DNA of 64,000 nt from CAZQFV01 sp964592645 (GTDB taxonomy: Bacteria; Chloroflexota; Chloroflexia; DTKN01), in assembly GCA_964592645.1 (NCBI GenBank), contig CAZQFV010000019.1:1-64000 (forward strand). The letters are read 5' to 3'. This document shows, piece by piece, positions 32,702-42,096 of this stretch; position 1 is the stretch's first letter; every line of letters starts with the position of its first letter. Both the position numbers and the translations under genes were made by a program. The notes below the pieces were generated by a model. It made no database searches and was not told where the DNA came from. It was given only the letters and a program-made list of their open reading frames with translations.

Positions 32702-34221
32702 GCCCACTTTCCTTTCCCCGGCAACGGGGCGGCAAGTTTCTGCCGCGCCGGAAAGGCTGGATTGCCCACGGCATACCCCGGACGGTCCGCCTCGCCGGCC
32801 TCGCGTTCCTGCTCCTGGCCGGCCTGGGGGCCGGCCTGTTGGCCGCGCGCTACGGGCTGCTCGTCTCCCTGGCCACCCTGGGCGGGCTGGCGGCCGGCAT
32901 CGCCGCCCTTTTCTCCCCCTGGACCGGCCTGCTCCTCGCCCTGGCCGTCGCCGTCCTCCTGCCCTTCGGCCACCTGCCGCTCCGCGCGGGGCTGAACCCT
33001 TCCCTCCTGGAGCTGCCCCTCCTGGGTTGCCTGGCCGGATGGTCGCTGGCCCCGCTCCTGCGGGACGACCGGCGCTGGCGCTTTTCCTGGCCGGATGCGC
33101 CGGTCTGGGTGCTGATCTCCCTGGCCACCTGCTCCCTCATGCTGGGCTGGGAAAGGGGCGGAAACTCGAACTTGCTCCACAACCATTTCGAGTTCATGCT
33201 GGCCCTGGCGGCCTTCTTCGCCGCGCGCCAGTTGGCGCGCGACCCCCGGCGGCGGCGCCAGTTCGGCGCCGTGCTGCTCCTGGCGGCCGGCCTGGCCGCA
33301 CTGCTCGGACTGCTCCTGTACGCCCTGCCCGACCGCGCCTCCCTGGACCTGCTCGTGCGCCTGGGCCCACTGGGCTACCCCACCAGCGGGCGGGTCCTGC
33401 GCTATGTCGAGGACGACCCCAACGGCCTGGAGCGGGCCATCGGCACCGCCGTAGACCCCAACAGCTTTGGCGGCATGCTCGCCCTGGCCGCCGCGGTGGC
33501 CCTCGGAGAGATCCTGGAACGTTGGAAAGGGCTCCGGGGACGGGTGTCCTCCCGCCCTGCCGCTCCCCCGTCTCCCACTCCCTCTGCCGGGGTGCTCCCC
33601 CTGCCGCTTCTCCTCTCGATCCTGGCCGTGCTCCTCGCCTGCCTCTACCTCACCTACTCCCGGGCGGCCCTGGGCGGGCTGGCAGTGGGCGCGCTGTTCC
33701 TCGTTGCCGCCCGCTATCGCCGGCTGTGGTGGGCGGTCCTGGCGGCGGCCGTGCTCCTCGCCGGGGCGGTCGCCGCCATGGGGCTGGATCATCCCGTCGT
33801 GGCGCGCTTCCGCCAGGGGCTGGCCTTCCAGGACCTGGCCAACCGGATGCGCCTGGAGGAGTACGCCGCTGCCTGGACCATCGTGCGGCGCTACCCGGTC
33901 CTGGGGGTGGGGTTCGGCAGCGCCCCCGATGCCGATCTCACCCTGGGGGTATCCAGCATCTACCTGACCGCCGCCGAGCGGATGGGCATCGTAGGTCTAT
34001 CGGCCTTCCTGGGAGCGGTGGGGGCGGCTTGCTGGCAAGCCCTGCGGTTCGCGCGAGGTGAGGAGGAAGGGGCCGGCCGGCGGATCGCCCTCCTGTCCGG
34101 GGTGGTTGCGGCACTGGCCATCGGCCTGCTGGACCACTACTTCTTCAACCCCGAGTTCCCCCACATGGCGGCGCTCTTCTGGGCCACGCTCGGGATGGCC
34201 GGCGCCGATCAGGGCTACTGA
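32698..34221 (+). CDS. O-antigen ligase/polymerase-like membrane protein (Wzy_C)
   Basis: A 507-residue polytopic protein with roughly ten to eleven TM helices. The long extracytoplasmic loop and the ending RRYPVLGVGFGS, YLTAAERMGIVG and the Wzy_C-like tail are characteristic of O-antigen ligase-family proteins. Members move glycans between lipid-linked donors and acceptors. A Ser/Pro-rich insert (SSRPAAPPSPTPSAG, about 282-296) interrupts a loop. It overlaps the kinase gene by four bases, so kinase control of surface glycan assembly is a reasonable idea, but it is not shown. Confidence 0.75.
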   Translation: MSPLSFPRQRGGKFLPRRKGWIAHGIPRTVRLAGLAFLLLAGLGAGLLAARYGLLVSLATLGGLAAGIAALFSPWTGLLLALAVAVLLPFGHLPLRAGLNPSLLELPLLGCLAGWSLAPLLRDDRRWRFSWPDAPVWVLISLATCSLMLGWERGGNSNLLHNHFEFMLALAAFFAARQLARDPRRRRQFGAVLLLAAGLAALLGLLLYALPDRASLDLLVRLGPLGYPTSGRVLRYVEDDPNGLERAIGTAVDPNSFGGMLALAAAVALGEILERWKGLRGRVSSRPAAPPSPTPSAGVLPLPLLLSILAVLLACLYLTYSRAALGGLAVGALFLVAARYRRLWWAVLAAAVLLAGAVAAMGLDHPVVARFRQGLAFQDLANRMRLEEYAAAWTIVRRYPVLGVGFGSAPDADLTLGVSSIYLTAAERMGIVGLSAFLGAVGAACWQALRFARGEEEGAGRRIALLSGVVAALAIGLLDHYFFNPEFPHMAALFWATLGMAGADQGY

Positions 34222-34278
34222 CTCCTGCGTAGCTCGCCATACTGCCTTGAAGCCGAAATCCGCGCGCACCGACTTTAG

Positions 34279-35400
<1,122 letters not shown>

Positions 35401-35411
35401 TCGCGATGATC

Positions 35412-35437
35412 CCGGGGCGCGGCGGGCCGCGCCCCGG
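35412..35437 (+). terminator. Hairpin after gap
   Basis: ccggggcgcgg and its complement form an 11-bp stem around cggg, 12 bp after the gap stop. There is no T run, so efficiency is uncertain. Confidence 0.5.
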
Positions 35438-35446
35438 CCGGTGGAG

Positions 35447-35482
35447 ATCGCCAGGGGCGCGGACGTCCGCGCCCCTGGCGAT
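35447..35482. repeat. Perfect 36-bp palindrome
   Basis: The half-site atcgccaggggcgcggac is followed directly by its exact complement, with the centre between 35464 and 35465. It ends seven bases before the ribosome site of the nuclease gene. It could be a terminator, an mRNA hairpin limiting read-through, or a protein-binding site. Confidence 0.8.
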
Positions 35483-35499
35483 TGCCCAGGGAGGACCCG

Positions 35500-36297
35500 A
35501 TGGTCCTGCCTCCCGGTTTTTCCTTCACCCAGACCGCGCTGCGCACCTACCAGGAGTGCCCCTACCGCTTCCGGCTGCGCTATCTGGCCCAGATCCCCTG
35601 GACGGCCTGGCTGCCCGAGCCGGGCGTGGAGGAGGTACTGGAACGCGGCCGGCGCTTCCACGAACTGGCGCGGCAACACTACCTGGGGCTGGATGTGGCC
35701 GAGCAGGCCGCGGCGGCCGAGCCCGAACTGGCGGCCTGGTGGGACTCGTTGCGCGCGGCCCCCCCGGACCTGGCCCGCTATTTCCGCCTCTACCCCGAGG
35801 CCGGACTGTCGATCCCCTTCGGCGACTATCGCCTGGCGGCGCGCTACGACCTGCTGGCAGCCGGCCCGGATGAAGCCCTGGTCGTCGATTGGAAGACCGG
35901 GCAGGAGCTGGCCCCTCCCGAGTTCCTGGCGCAGCACCTCCAGACGCGCGTTTACCTGTACGTCCTGGCCGAGGGTGGAGCCGCCTACCATGGCGGCCGG
36001 CCATGGGAGCCCTCCACGTTGGCCATGCTCTACTGGCATCCCCAGGGGCCCCGGCAGGCGCGCCTGTCCTACAGCGCGGCCCAGAAGGTCGCCGACCGGG
36101 CCTTCCTGACGGCGTTGGTGAGCGAGATCGCCGCCCGCGCCCTGGACGAGTTCCTGCCGACGGCCGAGCGGGAGCGCTGCGGCCGCTGCGCCTACGCGCC
36201 CCTGTGCGGCCAGGCCGGATCCCCGGAGGAATGGGAGGCGGAAGAGGACGAGGCCTGGGACGACCTGGCGGCCGGCGTCCCGCCGCTGAGCGATTGA
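35500..36297 (+). CDS. Stand-alone PD-(D/E)XK nuclease with probable 4Fe-4S cluster (RecB/Cas4-like)
   Basis: A 265-residue nuclease of the RecB/Cas4-like class. It opens FSFTQTALRTYQECPYRFRLRY, which supplies the first Cys (near 20). The core shows RYDLLAAG followed by VVDWKTG (Asp and Lys of the active site) and a later QxxxY-type helix (QTRVYLYVLAE). The end carries CGRCAYAPLC, giving three more Cys, so a four-Cys Fe-S cluster is likely. Such proteins cut or resect DNA ends; Cas4 relatives work in CRISPR adaptation, but no cas genes are present here. The ATG at 35500 has GGGAGG five bases upstream. An earlier TTG at 35482 lies in the palindrome and is less likely. Confidence 0.8.
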   Translation: MVLPPGFSFTQTALRTYQECPYRFRLRYLAQIPWTAWLPEPGVEEVLERGRRFHELARQHYLGLDVAEQAAAAEPELAAWWDSLRAAPPDLARYFRLYPEAGLSIPFGDYRLAARYDLLAAGPDEALVVDWKTGQELAPPEFLAQHLQTRVYLYVLAEGGAAYHGGRPWEPSTLAMLYWHPQGPRQARLSYSAAQKVADRAFLTALVSEIAARALDEFLPTAERERCGRCAYAPLCGQAGSPEEWEAEEDEAWDDLAAGVPPLSD

Positions 36298-36307
36298 GCC
36301 GGACAGA

Positions 36308-36337
36308 GACCACCGCGGCGGGACGGCCGCGGTGGTC
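36308..36337. terminator. Hairpin between convergent nuclease and ssb genes
   Basis: gaccaccgcgg and its complement form an 11-12 bp stem around cgggacgg. It is placed between two convergent stops and could serve both strands. Confidence 0.6.
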
Positions 36338-36424
36338 GACAGGCCGGGGGCTCGATCGGCCCCGCCGGCGGTCGCGGCGCCGGGGTCGGTCCCCAGGCGG
36401 CGGCCGGCGGTGCCGGGGGCCCTG

Positions 36425-36832
36425 CTAAAGCGGGATCTCGGCCAGTTGCTCGATCTCCTCTTCCTCAACCTCGGCGTTCTCGGCCGAAGGCTGCTGCCCG
36501 TTGCCCCGCGGGAGCAAGATCAGGTCGCGCGCCACCAGCTCGGTGATGTAGTGAGTCTGACCGTCATTGCCCTCGTAGGAGCGGGTGTCCAGGCGGCCGT
36601 CGATATAGACGGGGGCGCCCTTCTGCAGGTACTGGTTAGCCACCTCGGCCAGGCGGCCCCAGGCGACGATGCGGAACCACTCCGCCTTCTCGTGCGGCTG
36701 GCCTTCCGAGTCGCGCCAACGATGGTTGACGGCCACGCGAAAGTTCGTCACGGCCCGGCCCGTGGGGGTGTAGCGCATCTCCGGGTCTCCACCCAAATAC
36801 CCGATGATCTGGGTGCGGTTCAGTCCACGCAT
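36425..36832 (-). CDS. ssb: Single-stranded DNA-binding protein
   Basis: A 135-residue OB-fold protein that coats ssDNA and recruits repair and replication proteins. RTQIIGYLGGDPEMRYTPTG, the NFRVAVNHRW strand, EWFRIVAWG and VYIDGRLDTRSYE are typical SSB words. The acidic tail ends EEIEQLAEIPL, a variant of the usual DIPF tip. GGAGG precedes the ATG. It has its own strong promoter and is not coupled to the TIM-barrel gene upstream. Confidence 0.95.
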   Translation of the reverse strand: MRGLNRTQIIGYLGGDPEMRYTPTGRAVTNFRVAVNHRWRDSEGQPHEKAEWFRIVAWGRLAEVANQYLQKGAPVYIDGRLDTRSYEGNDGQTHYITELVARDLILLPRGNGQQPSAENAEVEEEEIEQLAEIPL

Positions 36833-36893
36833 TGTACTCCCTCCTTCTTGTCCTCAAGCAATCCCATCCAACGCCCTTCGGCCTGCCGCCTGT

Positions 36894-36922
36894 ATTCTAC
36901 CACATATTCGCCCACTTGTCAA
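36894..36922 (-). promoter_or_regulatory. Promoter of ssb
   Basis: Minus strand TTGACA (36922-36917) and TAGAAT (36899-36894), spacer 17 bp, about 60 bp before the ssb ATG. One of the closest matches to the sigma-70 consensus in the window. Confidence 0.8.
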
Positions 36923-37037
36923 TAGTGAGTGCAATGGATGTATGGATTCCCCACTTTGCGGGACAACGCGATCGGGAGCAATCGCCCATAACCCGTCGTC
37001 CGGGCGGCCCTGAAGCGCACGAAGGGCGCCGAGGTCT

Positions 37038-37892
37038 CTAGGGCCCGGGCGAGGCCGTCAGCCCTTCCTGGCAGTAACGCCGGGACTGCTGCAAGACCTG
37101 GAGTACATGGGGGCGGTTCCAGAAGCGCAAGGCCATGGGGCTCAATTCCAGCGTGATCAGCCCCCGGTAGCCGCTGCGGCCCAGGTCGGCGAGCAGCGGG
37201 CGTAGCGGCAGGCGGCCGGTGCCGGGCGGGCGGTGGTGGCTCAAGATGGAGCGGGGGTAGGAGAAGCGGTCCCACCAACCGGCGGAGGCAATGTCGCTGA
37301 GGTGGATATTGACCAAGCGCTCGCGGACGACGTGGTAGGTCTCCAGGAGCGGCATGGGCAGGGTGCTGGCGTGGGCGGTATCCAGGACGATGCCACATCC
37401 CACGGCGCGGGCCAGATGGAGCAGGGCGGCAGGGTCGTCGAGGAGGGCCAGGGGTTCGTCCGGCCGGCGGTTGCGGTTCTCCAGGGCGACATCGATGCCG
37501 CTGCCGGAGAGGGCCTCCTGGAGGGCCTCCAGGGTGCGGCGGAAGCGCCGCATGCGGCGTTCGTTTTCCCGGAGAGCGGCGGGCGTATGCAGGACGACGA
37601 TGCGGCAGCCGGGGAGGGCGCGGGCCAGCTCCGCGGCGCGGCGCATGGTGTCCACGGAGCGGCTCCAGCCGGGCAGCGGCACGGTGGGCGGATGGACGCT
37701 GGCCACGACCAGGCCGGCCGCCTGGGCCTGGTAGTGGATACGCTCCGGGCCGGTCCAGGCGTTGGCCGGCGTGATGGAGAGCTCCACGCCGTCCAGGCCG
37801 GCCGCGGCTATGGTACGGAAGCCGCCGGCCAGCGAGGCAAAGTAGAGCGAAGCTGTCGAAAGGAGCAAGGTCGGCCCCGGTTCAGCGCTCAT
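37038..37892 (-). CDS. Xylose isomerase-like TIM-barrel protein
   Basis: A 284-residue protein of the AP-endonuclease-2/xylose-isomerase-like superfamily. FRTIAAAGLDGVELSITPAN, VVASVHPPTVPLPGW, VALENRNRRPDEP, GIVLDTAHAST, VNIHLSDI and LITLELSP mark the successive barrel strands with metal-binding His, Glu and Asp. Members are sugar isomerases, epimerases or endonuclease IV-like repair enzymes. The exact substrate cannot be read here. GC-rich sequence containing GGGGG precedes the ATG at 37892. Confidence 0.75.
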   Translation of the reverse strand: MSAEPGPTLLLSTASLYFASLAGGFRTIAAAGLDGVELSITPANAWTGPERIHYQAQAAGLVVASVHPPTVPLPGWSRSVDTMRRAAELARALPGCRIVVLHTPAALRENERRMRRFRRTLEALQEALSGSGIDVALENRNRRPDEPLALLDDPAALLHLARAVGCGIVLDTAHASTLPMPLLETYHVVRERLVNIHLSDIASAGWWDRFSYPRSILSHHRPPGTGRLPLRPLLADLGRSGYRGLITLELSPMALRFWNRPHVLQVLQQSRRYCQEGLTASPGP

Positions 37893-38336
37893 CGCACCCC
37901 CAAAAGGAGCAACAAAAAAGTAGCCCCAGGGGGATACCGGTCCAATTACCGCAGTTCCCCCGGCTTTGCTTCACAATCCCGTTAGAGCACAAGGAAAAGT
38001 CCTCGTGACCACGGCCGTGACACGCCGTGGCTTCATCGCCTGTTCGAAACGCCGGGAACAGCATCGGTTGTTAACCGGCCACAGTATAGCACAGGCCGGC
38101 GTGCCTGGCAAAAAGGTTAGGCATGGTGTCTTTGGTGAGTAATTCGGCAATGTTGGATTCGGGGCCTGCCTCTCCCCACCCCCGCCCGCCTGCGGCGGGC
38201 ACCCCCTCCCCCCTCCACGAAGTGGAGGGGGGAGGGGGCAGGGGGAGAGGGGAGGCGGGAAAGACGAACCTAACACTGTCGAGGTAAATACTCCAGTGGT
38301 TGATTGGCGGGGGCACACCCCGAGGAGCGCAGCAAG
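37893..38336. other. Gene-free stretch at the left border of the plasmid-like element
   Basis: No convincing reading frame is present. The left part has a possible minus-strand promoter (TTGGAC, 17 bp, TACTTT) for the TIM-barrel gene. The right part holds a GC-rich multi-hairpin repeat (38168-38254). No tRNA end or clear attachment site was found. Confidence 0.5.
38168..38254. repeat. GC-rich multi-hairpin repeat, copy A
   Basis: The outer arms (ctctccccaccccc and gggggcagggggagag) enclose two inner hairpins, cccgcc-tgc-ggcggg and a second around gaa with stem ctccac/gtggag. Copies with the same design lie at 42736-42822 and, altered, inside the rep-like gene at 39432-39515. Confidence 0.8.
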
Positions 38337-39914
38337 GTGGCTGGCGAACGGCACGAAACGTGGGAATCTCCCCTCGCCTTGCGCTATGGTTACGAGGTCC
38401 TCGACCACGGCTTTACCGCCGTGCCCAACATCCTCCTGCAGGCCTACCGCGACCTGGGGCTCGACGACCAGGAAGCGCTGTTCGTCGTCCACCTGCTCGC
38501 GCGGAAGCGCGACAAGCAGGATGTTTCCTTCCGCCTGGCCGATCTGCCGATGACCTGCTCCGACACAACCCTCAAGCGCTGCCTCAAGAGCCTGCGCGAG
38601 AAAGGGATCGTCTTTACCCGGCGTATCTACCAGCCGGGATTTCCCGCGCGCATCCGCCACATCGAGCTGGACCTGACCAACCTCTTGCACAACCTGGTCC
38701 ACTGGAGCCAGCGGGAGGCAGAAGGCTCCGGGCCATTCGAAATCACCTTGGCCCCCGATGTAGCCCGGCGGGTTGCCGAGGGATACTACCACTTTGTTCC
38801 AGTGAACTGGCATACGCAAGCCTGTGCGATGCTGGCCTCTCTCCCAGTACCGGGTCAAATTGACTCGGTACTGCGCACAGTACCGGGTCAATTTGACCCT
38901 GCCCCGAAAGATGACCTTTCAGGAGACACCGGTCGGCTCTTCGAGCCTCCCGGTGGGCCGCGCGGCGGCCAACCGGCTCGAATCCCCCCACTCTCTTCAG
39001 GTTCTGCGGACAACCCCTCGGAAGCCGCGGCTTCCCGGACCCAGCCGTCGGGTCGACCTGGTGTCCCGGAAGCCGTCAACGCCGCGCCGCCGCATGGTAT
39101 GCCGGCCGGCCGCGCAGCCAGGGAACCGCTGCCCGCCGAACCGTTGCCGGGCCGTCGGCAGAGAGTGTTGGAAGACCTGCGGCGCGCCCAGGGAAAACCC
39201 CGGCGGGAAGTCGCGATCCTGACGCAGAACCTGGCCGCAGTGCTGGGGCTGGACGGCGGCCGGCGCGTCGTTCCCGAACGTAACGACTACGGCCGCGTCG
39301 GGGCCCTGGCCAAGCGCTTCGGGGCAGAGGAGGTCTGGACGACGGCCTGCCGCATTGCCGGTCTGGGGATCGACGGGGATGCCCTCGCCTACCTGCAGCG
39401 CTGCCTGGAGCAGGAAGCGGCGCCTGTGAACCTCTCCCACCCCCACCCCGGCCCTCCCCCGCCCTCCCCGCAACGGGAAGGGCGGGGGAGGGTGCCACCC
39501 AAAGGGCACCGGGAGGAGGCCGAAGAGGTCTTGCCCCCGCCCCGCCGGCCGCTGCCTTTCGCGGGTGACGGCCAGCGGGGCATGGGCCAGCTGGTGCTCG
39601 GCCCCGGCCACCTGCGCCCGAACCAGCCGCCCGAGCGCAGCACCTACATTGTCAACCTGGTGATGGACATCGGCCGGCAATTCAGCGACGTCGAACACTT
39701 TCGGGAGAACGACGCCCAGGCGCACAACCTGTGGCGAGACTCGGGAATGGATGATACGGCGTTCGTAAAGCTCATCTACCAGGCCCGGGATACAGCGTTA
39801 CGATTGGCCGGGGCGCGCAATCGGATGGCCTACTTCTTTACCGTGCTGCGCAATCTAGTCCAGCCGGACCCGGTGGTGGCCGGCGGCCCTACTGACGAAA
39901 GGGGCACACGATGA
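38337..39914 (+). CDS. Replication-initiator-like winged-helix protein
   Basis: A 525-residue protein. The N-terminal part has a winged-helix pattern: [18 protein letters not shown], then [18 protein letters not shown], as in plasmid Rep and DnaD-type initiators. A Pro/Arg-rich middle joins to a C-terminal helical domain ([18 protein letters not shown] to [15 protein letters not shown]). Two features are unusual. An 11-residue repeat ([22 protein letters not shown]) is encoded by paired GTCAA/TTGAC motifs. A GC-rich hairpin repeat is inserted in frame at about residues 366-393. The GTG at 38337 has GAGGAG nine bases upstream; a TTG at 38304 would add 11 residues but lacks a ribosome site. The stop overlaps parA (ATGA). 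Confidence 0.6.
   Translation: MAGERHETWESPLALRYGYEVLDHGFTAVPNILLQAYRDLGLDDQEALFVVHLLARKRDKQDVSFRLADLPMTCSDTTLKRCLKSLREKGIVFTRRIYQPGFPARIRHIELDLTNLLHNLVHWSQREAEGSGPFEITLAPDVARRVAEGYYHFVPVNWHTQACAMLASLPVPGQIDSVLRTVPGQFDPAPKDDLSGDTGRLFEPPGGPRGGQPARIPPLSSGSADNPSEAAASRTQPSGRPGVPEAVNAAPPHGMPAGRAAREPLPAEPLPGRRQRVLEDLRRAQGKPRREVAILTQNLAAVLGLDGGRRVVPERNDYGRVGALAKRFGAEEVWTTACRIAGLGIDGDALAYLQRCLEQEAAPVNLSHPHPGPPPPSPQREGRGRVPPKGHREEAEEVLPPPRRPLPFAGDGQRGMGQLVLGPGHLRPNQPPERSTYIVNLVMDIGRQFSDVEHFRENDAQAHNLWRDSGMDDTAFVKLIYQARDTALRLAGARNRMAYFFTVLRNLVQPDPVVAGGPTDERGTR
38845..38897. repeat. Iteron-like paired repeats inside the rep-like gene
   Basis: cagtaccgggtcaaattgac (38845-38864) and cagtaccgggtcaatttgac (38878-38897) repeat with a 33-bp period. 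Each contains GTCAA and TTGAC as an inverted pair. In RepA_N-type plasmids the origin lies inside the rep gene, so this may be an origin. Confidence 0.6.
39432..39515. repeat. GC-rich hairpin repeat inserted in the rep-like coding sequence
   Basis: A 19-bp stem with one mismatch (39452-39470 with 39474-39492, loop caa) is followed by a second hairpin ggtgcc/ggcacc. Start and style match copies A and B. The insertion preserves the reading frame and adds a Pro/Arg-rich segment. Confidence 0.6.
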
Positions 39915-40750
39915 TCGTTGCGATCGCGAACAACAAGGGCGGGGTGGCCAAAACTACCCTCGCGGTGCATTTCGCCACCTGGCTCACGCGGCAGGGCCAC
40001 CGGGTCCTGCTCCTGGACCTGGACACCCAGGGCAGCGTGGCCCGCTTCCTGGGCCTGCTGCCGGGCGACGAGCTGGCCGAGCTGTTCCACGCCGTCCTCA
40101 ACCTGAGCCCGGCCCGTCGGCCACCCTTCCGGTCGTTCCTGACCGGGGTGCCCGACTACCCGGACCTCGTCGTGATCCGCGGCTGGGGCCGGTCGGCCGA
40201 CCTGGAAGCGCTACTCACGACCAATACCGCGCGGGCCGGCGGCAGCCGGACGGTGGCCGGCGTGGCCGCCGACGTGCTGCGGGACGCCCTCGCCCCGGTC
40301 GTTAACCTGGCCGAGGTGGTGATCGACACCGGCCCCTACGCCGGGACGCTCCAGCAGGCGGCGCTGCTCGTTGCCGATCACGTTTTCGTGCCGGGGGTGC
40401 CCGAACCGGCGACCGACGCCGGCGTCCTCGACATCGCCCGGCGGCTGCGCGAGGTGCACCGGGGCATCACCGGCCTGATCCCGACCAAGATCGTCAGCAG
40501 CCACATCCACGAGGCGACGATCGCCAGTTGGCAGCGGGCCCTCCCCAACATCGTCTACTACGACCCGCCTCACCGGCTGCACGGGCTGCCGCGCCGGGTG
40601 ATCTGGGGCGAGATCGTCGGCTACGGCCGGCCGATCTGGAACATCACGCCCAAGGAGTGGTCTGTCCGCCGAGCAGTCAAGGAGGCGGCCACGGAGATGG
40701 AAACCGTCGTGCGGAGGATGGCCTATGACGCGGAGATTGGCAGTCACTGA
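39911..40750 (+). CDS. parA: ParA-family partition ATPase
   Basis: A 279-residue deviant-Walker ATPase that moves plasmid or chromosome copies along the nucleoid. The P-loop is [10 protein letters not shown] with the signature Lys residues, followed by [16 protein letters not shown] (Walker A prime) and [10 protein letters not shown] where VVIDTPP is usual. The rest, [18 protein letters not shown], is family-typical. The ATG overlaps the stop of the rep-like gene and its own end overlaps the next gene by 26 bp, so the three are coupled. The change from PP to GP in the Walker B loop is worth noting. Confidence 0.88.
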   Translation: MIVAIANNKGGVAKTTLAVHFATWLTRQGHRVLLLDLDTQGSVARFLGLLPGDELAELFHAVLNLSPARRPPFRSFLTGVPDYPDLVVIRGWGRSADLEALLTTNTARAGGSRTVAGVAADVLRDALAPVVNLAEVVIDTGPYAGTLQQAALLVADHVFVPGVPEPATDAGVLDIARRLREVHRGITGLIPTKIVSSHIHEATIASWQRALPNIVYYDPPHRLHGLPRRVIWGEIVGYGRPIWNITPKEWSVRRAVKEAATEMETVVRRMAYDAEIGSH

Positions 40751-41411
40751 GGACGAGGAGCAGGAGCCCCGGCAGTTTGACGCCGCGTGGGCGCAACTGT
40801 TGGAACAGGACGCGGCGCCCGAGGTGGCCGGCCGCACCGCCGCCGAGGCTCAACGCAGTGCGGAGCGCGTCGCCGCCGGCGGCCGGCGGATCATGCCGAG
40901 CGAGATCCGGCGCCGCGAGCGCCGGGTCGGGGGGCGGCTGCCGGCTGCGCTGGTCCGGGACCTGCGGCGCATCTGCCAGGAGTGGGGCGGCGAGAGCCGG
41001 ATCAGTTCCCATGTCCTGGAACGAATGATGGGAACCGTGATCGGCCTGTACCGGGCCGGCCGGTTGGAACTGATCCGGGAAACTGTTCCGGTCGCCAGCC
41101 GGGAGAGCGGGGCGCTGGCGAGCGGCGGAACACCTGCCGAACAAGCGCCCGCCGGGGCCGGCTCTCGGATGCCCAAACAGGCCATCTGTGCCACCTTGCG
41201 CCGCGAGACCGTGGCCGAACTGCGCCGCATCAGCCAGGAACTGGGGTATACCAGCAACCCCGACACCATTGCCGCCGCGGTGCTCGAGCTCCTCCTCGGC
41301 ACGGCCGTCAGCCTCTATGACCAGGGACTGCTCTACCTTACCGAGGAGGAGGCCACGACGGTCCGCCATCGTTTGATCTGGAAACCGCGGCCGGCGGAGG
41401 AGATTGCCTGA
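40725..41411 (+). CDS. ParB-position protein with an internal duplication
   Basis: A 228-residue basic protein. Two segments share a pattern: [18 protein letters not shown] followed by [20 protein letters not shown] (about 72-120), and [19 protein letters not shown] followed by [20 protein letters not shown] (about 160-208). The gene overlaps parA by 26 bp and is followed by repeated GCGCTAAC motifs. Position and basic character suggest a centromere-binding protein. Classic ParB CTP-binding motifs (GERRxRA) are absent; a ribbon-helix-helix-like dimer fused in tandem is one possibility. Confidence 0.6.
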   Translation: MTRRLAVTEDEEQEPRQFDAAWAQLLEQDAAPEVAGRTAAEAQRSAERVAAGGRRIMPSEIRRRERRVGGRLPAALVRDLRRICQEWGGESRISSHVLERMMGTVIGLYRAGRLELIRETVPVASRESGALASGGTPAEQAPAGAGSRMPKQAICATLRRETVAELRRISQELGYTSNPDTIAAAVLELLLGTAVSLYDQGLLYLTEEEATTVRHRLIWKPRPAEEIA

Positions 41412-41420
41412 ATGGGTTCC

Positions 41421-41514
41421 GGTGCGCTAACAGCCGGCTCACCAGGCCGCTAACCGCCGGGTAACGGTACGCTACGCTGCGCTAACGGGCAAAATCACGG
41501 TTTGTTAGCGCACC
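41421..41514. repeat. GCGCTAAC repeat cluster, candidate centromere (parS-like) site
   Basis: ggtgcgctaac (41421-41431) and gttagcgcacc (41504-41514) are exact 11-bp inverted copies. Between them GCTAACC and tgcgctaacg (41478-41487) occur in direct orientation. The cluster is directly downstream of the partition genes, the usual place for a parS site. Confidence 0.6.
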
Positions 41515-41647
41515 GGTTGCAATCGCGGCCCCACAATGGCTTGCCAGCGCAAAAAACAAGCATCGAGGCATAAGAGTACCCCCAGATGGAAAACCGTGCC
41601 AGCGGGCTTCCTGGTGAATGCTGAGCGCAAAGAGCGGAGGTGCCGTC

Positions 41648-42082
41648 ATGGCTGTCAGCCGGGTCAACAGCGGAAAGTTGGAACAAGCCAGGGCACGGCC
41701 GGAACAGTTCGAACACGCGAGGGCCGGGGCGCATACGGAAACTGTACCGGGGGTGCTCTGGCTGCTCGTGCTGGTCGTCCCGCTGCTGGTCGGTTGCACC
41801 GTGCTCGTGCCGGTGCACGGCAACGCGGCCTTGGCCTGCGGGGCCGCCGCCGGCGCGGTGGTCATCGCCTGGCCCTGGTTTCGCCTGTACCGGGCGATGC
41901 GCGAGCACGAGCGCGCCTACCCAGAAGAGCGGCAGCGGCCGTGGCGGCAGCGCTGGCCGTGGGGCAGTCCACCGGTGCCGCAGCCCCAGACCGCGGTAGA
42001 CCGGTTCTTTGCCGGCCTGGGAATGGTCAGCGGTATCGGCCTGGGTCTGCTCGTCCTGGCCTGCTTGAGCGGGCTGTTTTAG
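41648..42082 (+). CDS. Three-TM membrane protein, unknown function
   Basis: A 144-residue protein. A charged N-terminal segment (1-33) precedes TM helices at about 35-55, 60-80 and 118-142, with a basic loop RQRPWRQRWPWG between the second and third. CGGAGG is upstream of the ATG. It is an unrecognised element-borne protein; the neighbourhood suggests a role in transfer or anchoring, which is not shown. Confidence 0.6.
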   Translation: MAVSRVNSGKLEQARARPEQFEHARAGAHTETVPGVLWLLVLVVPLLVGCTVLVPVHGNAALACGAAAGAVVIAWPWFRLYRAMREHERAYPEERQRPWRQRWPWGSPPVPQPQTAVDRFFAGLGMVSGIGLGLLVLACLSGLF

Positions 42083-42096
42083 CCGAGGAGGTAGCG

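Noticed and set aside
33540..33600. Ser/Pro-rich insert in the ligase-like gene as another hairpin repeat
   Set aside because: It is C-rich but has no clear complementary arms.
38845..38897. CRISPR array
   Set aside because: Only two repeat copies with a 33-bp period and no variable spacers; it is coding sequence.
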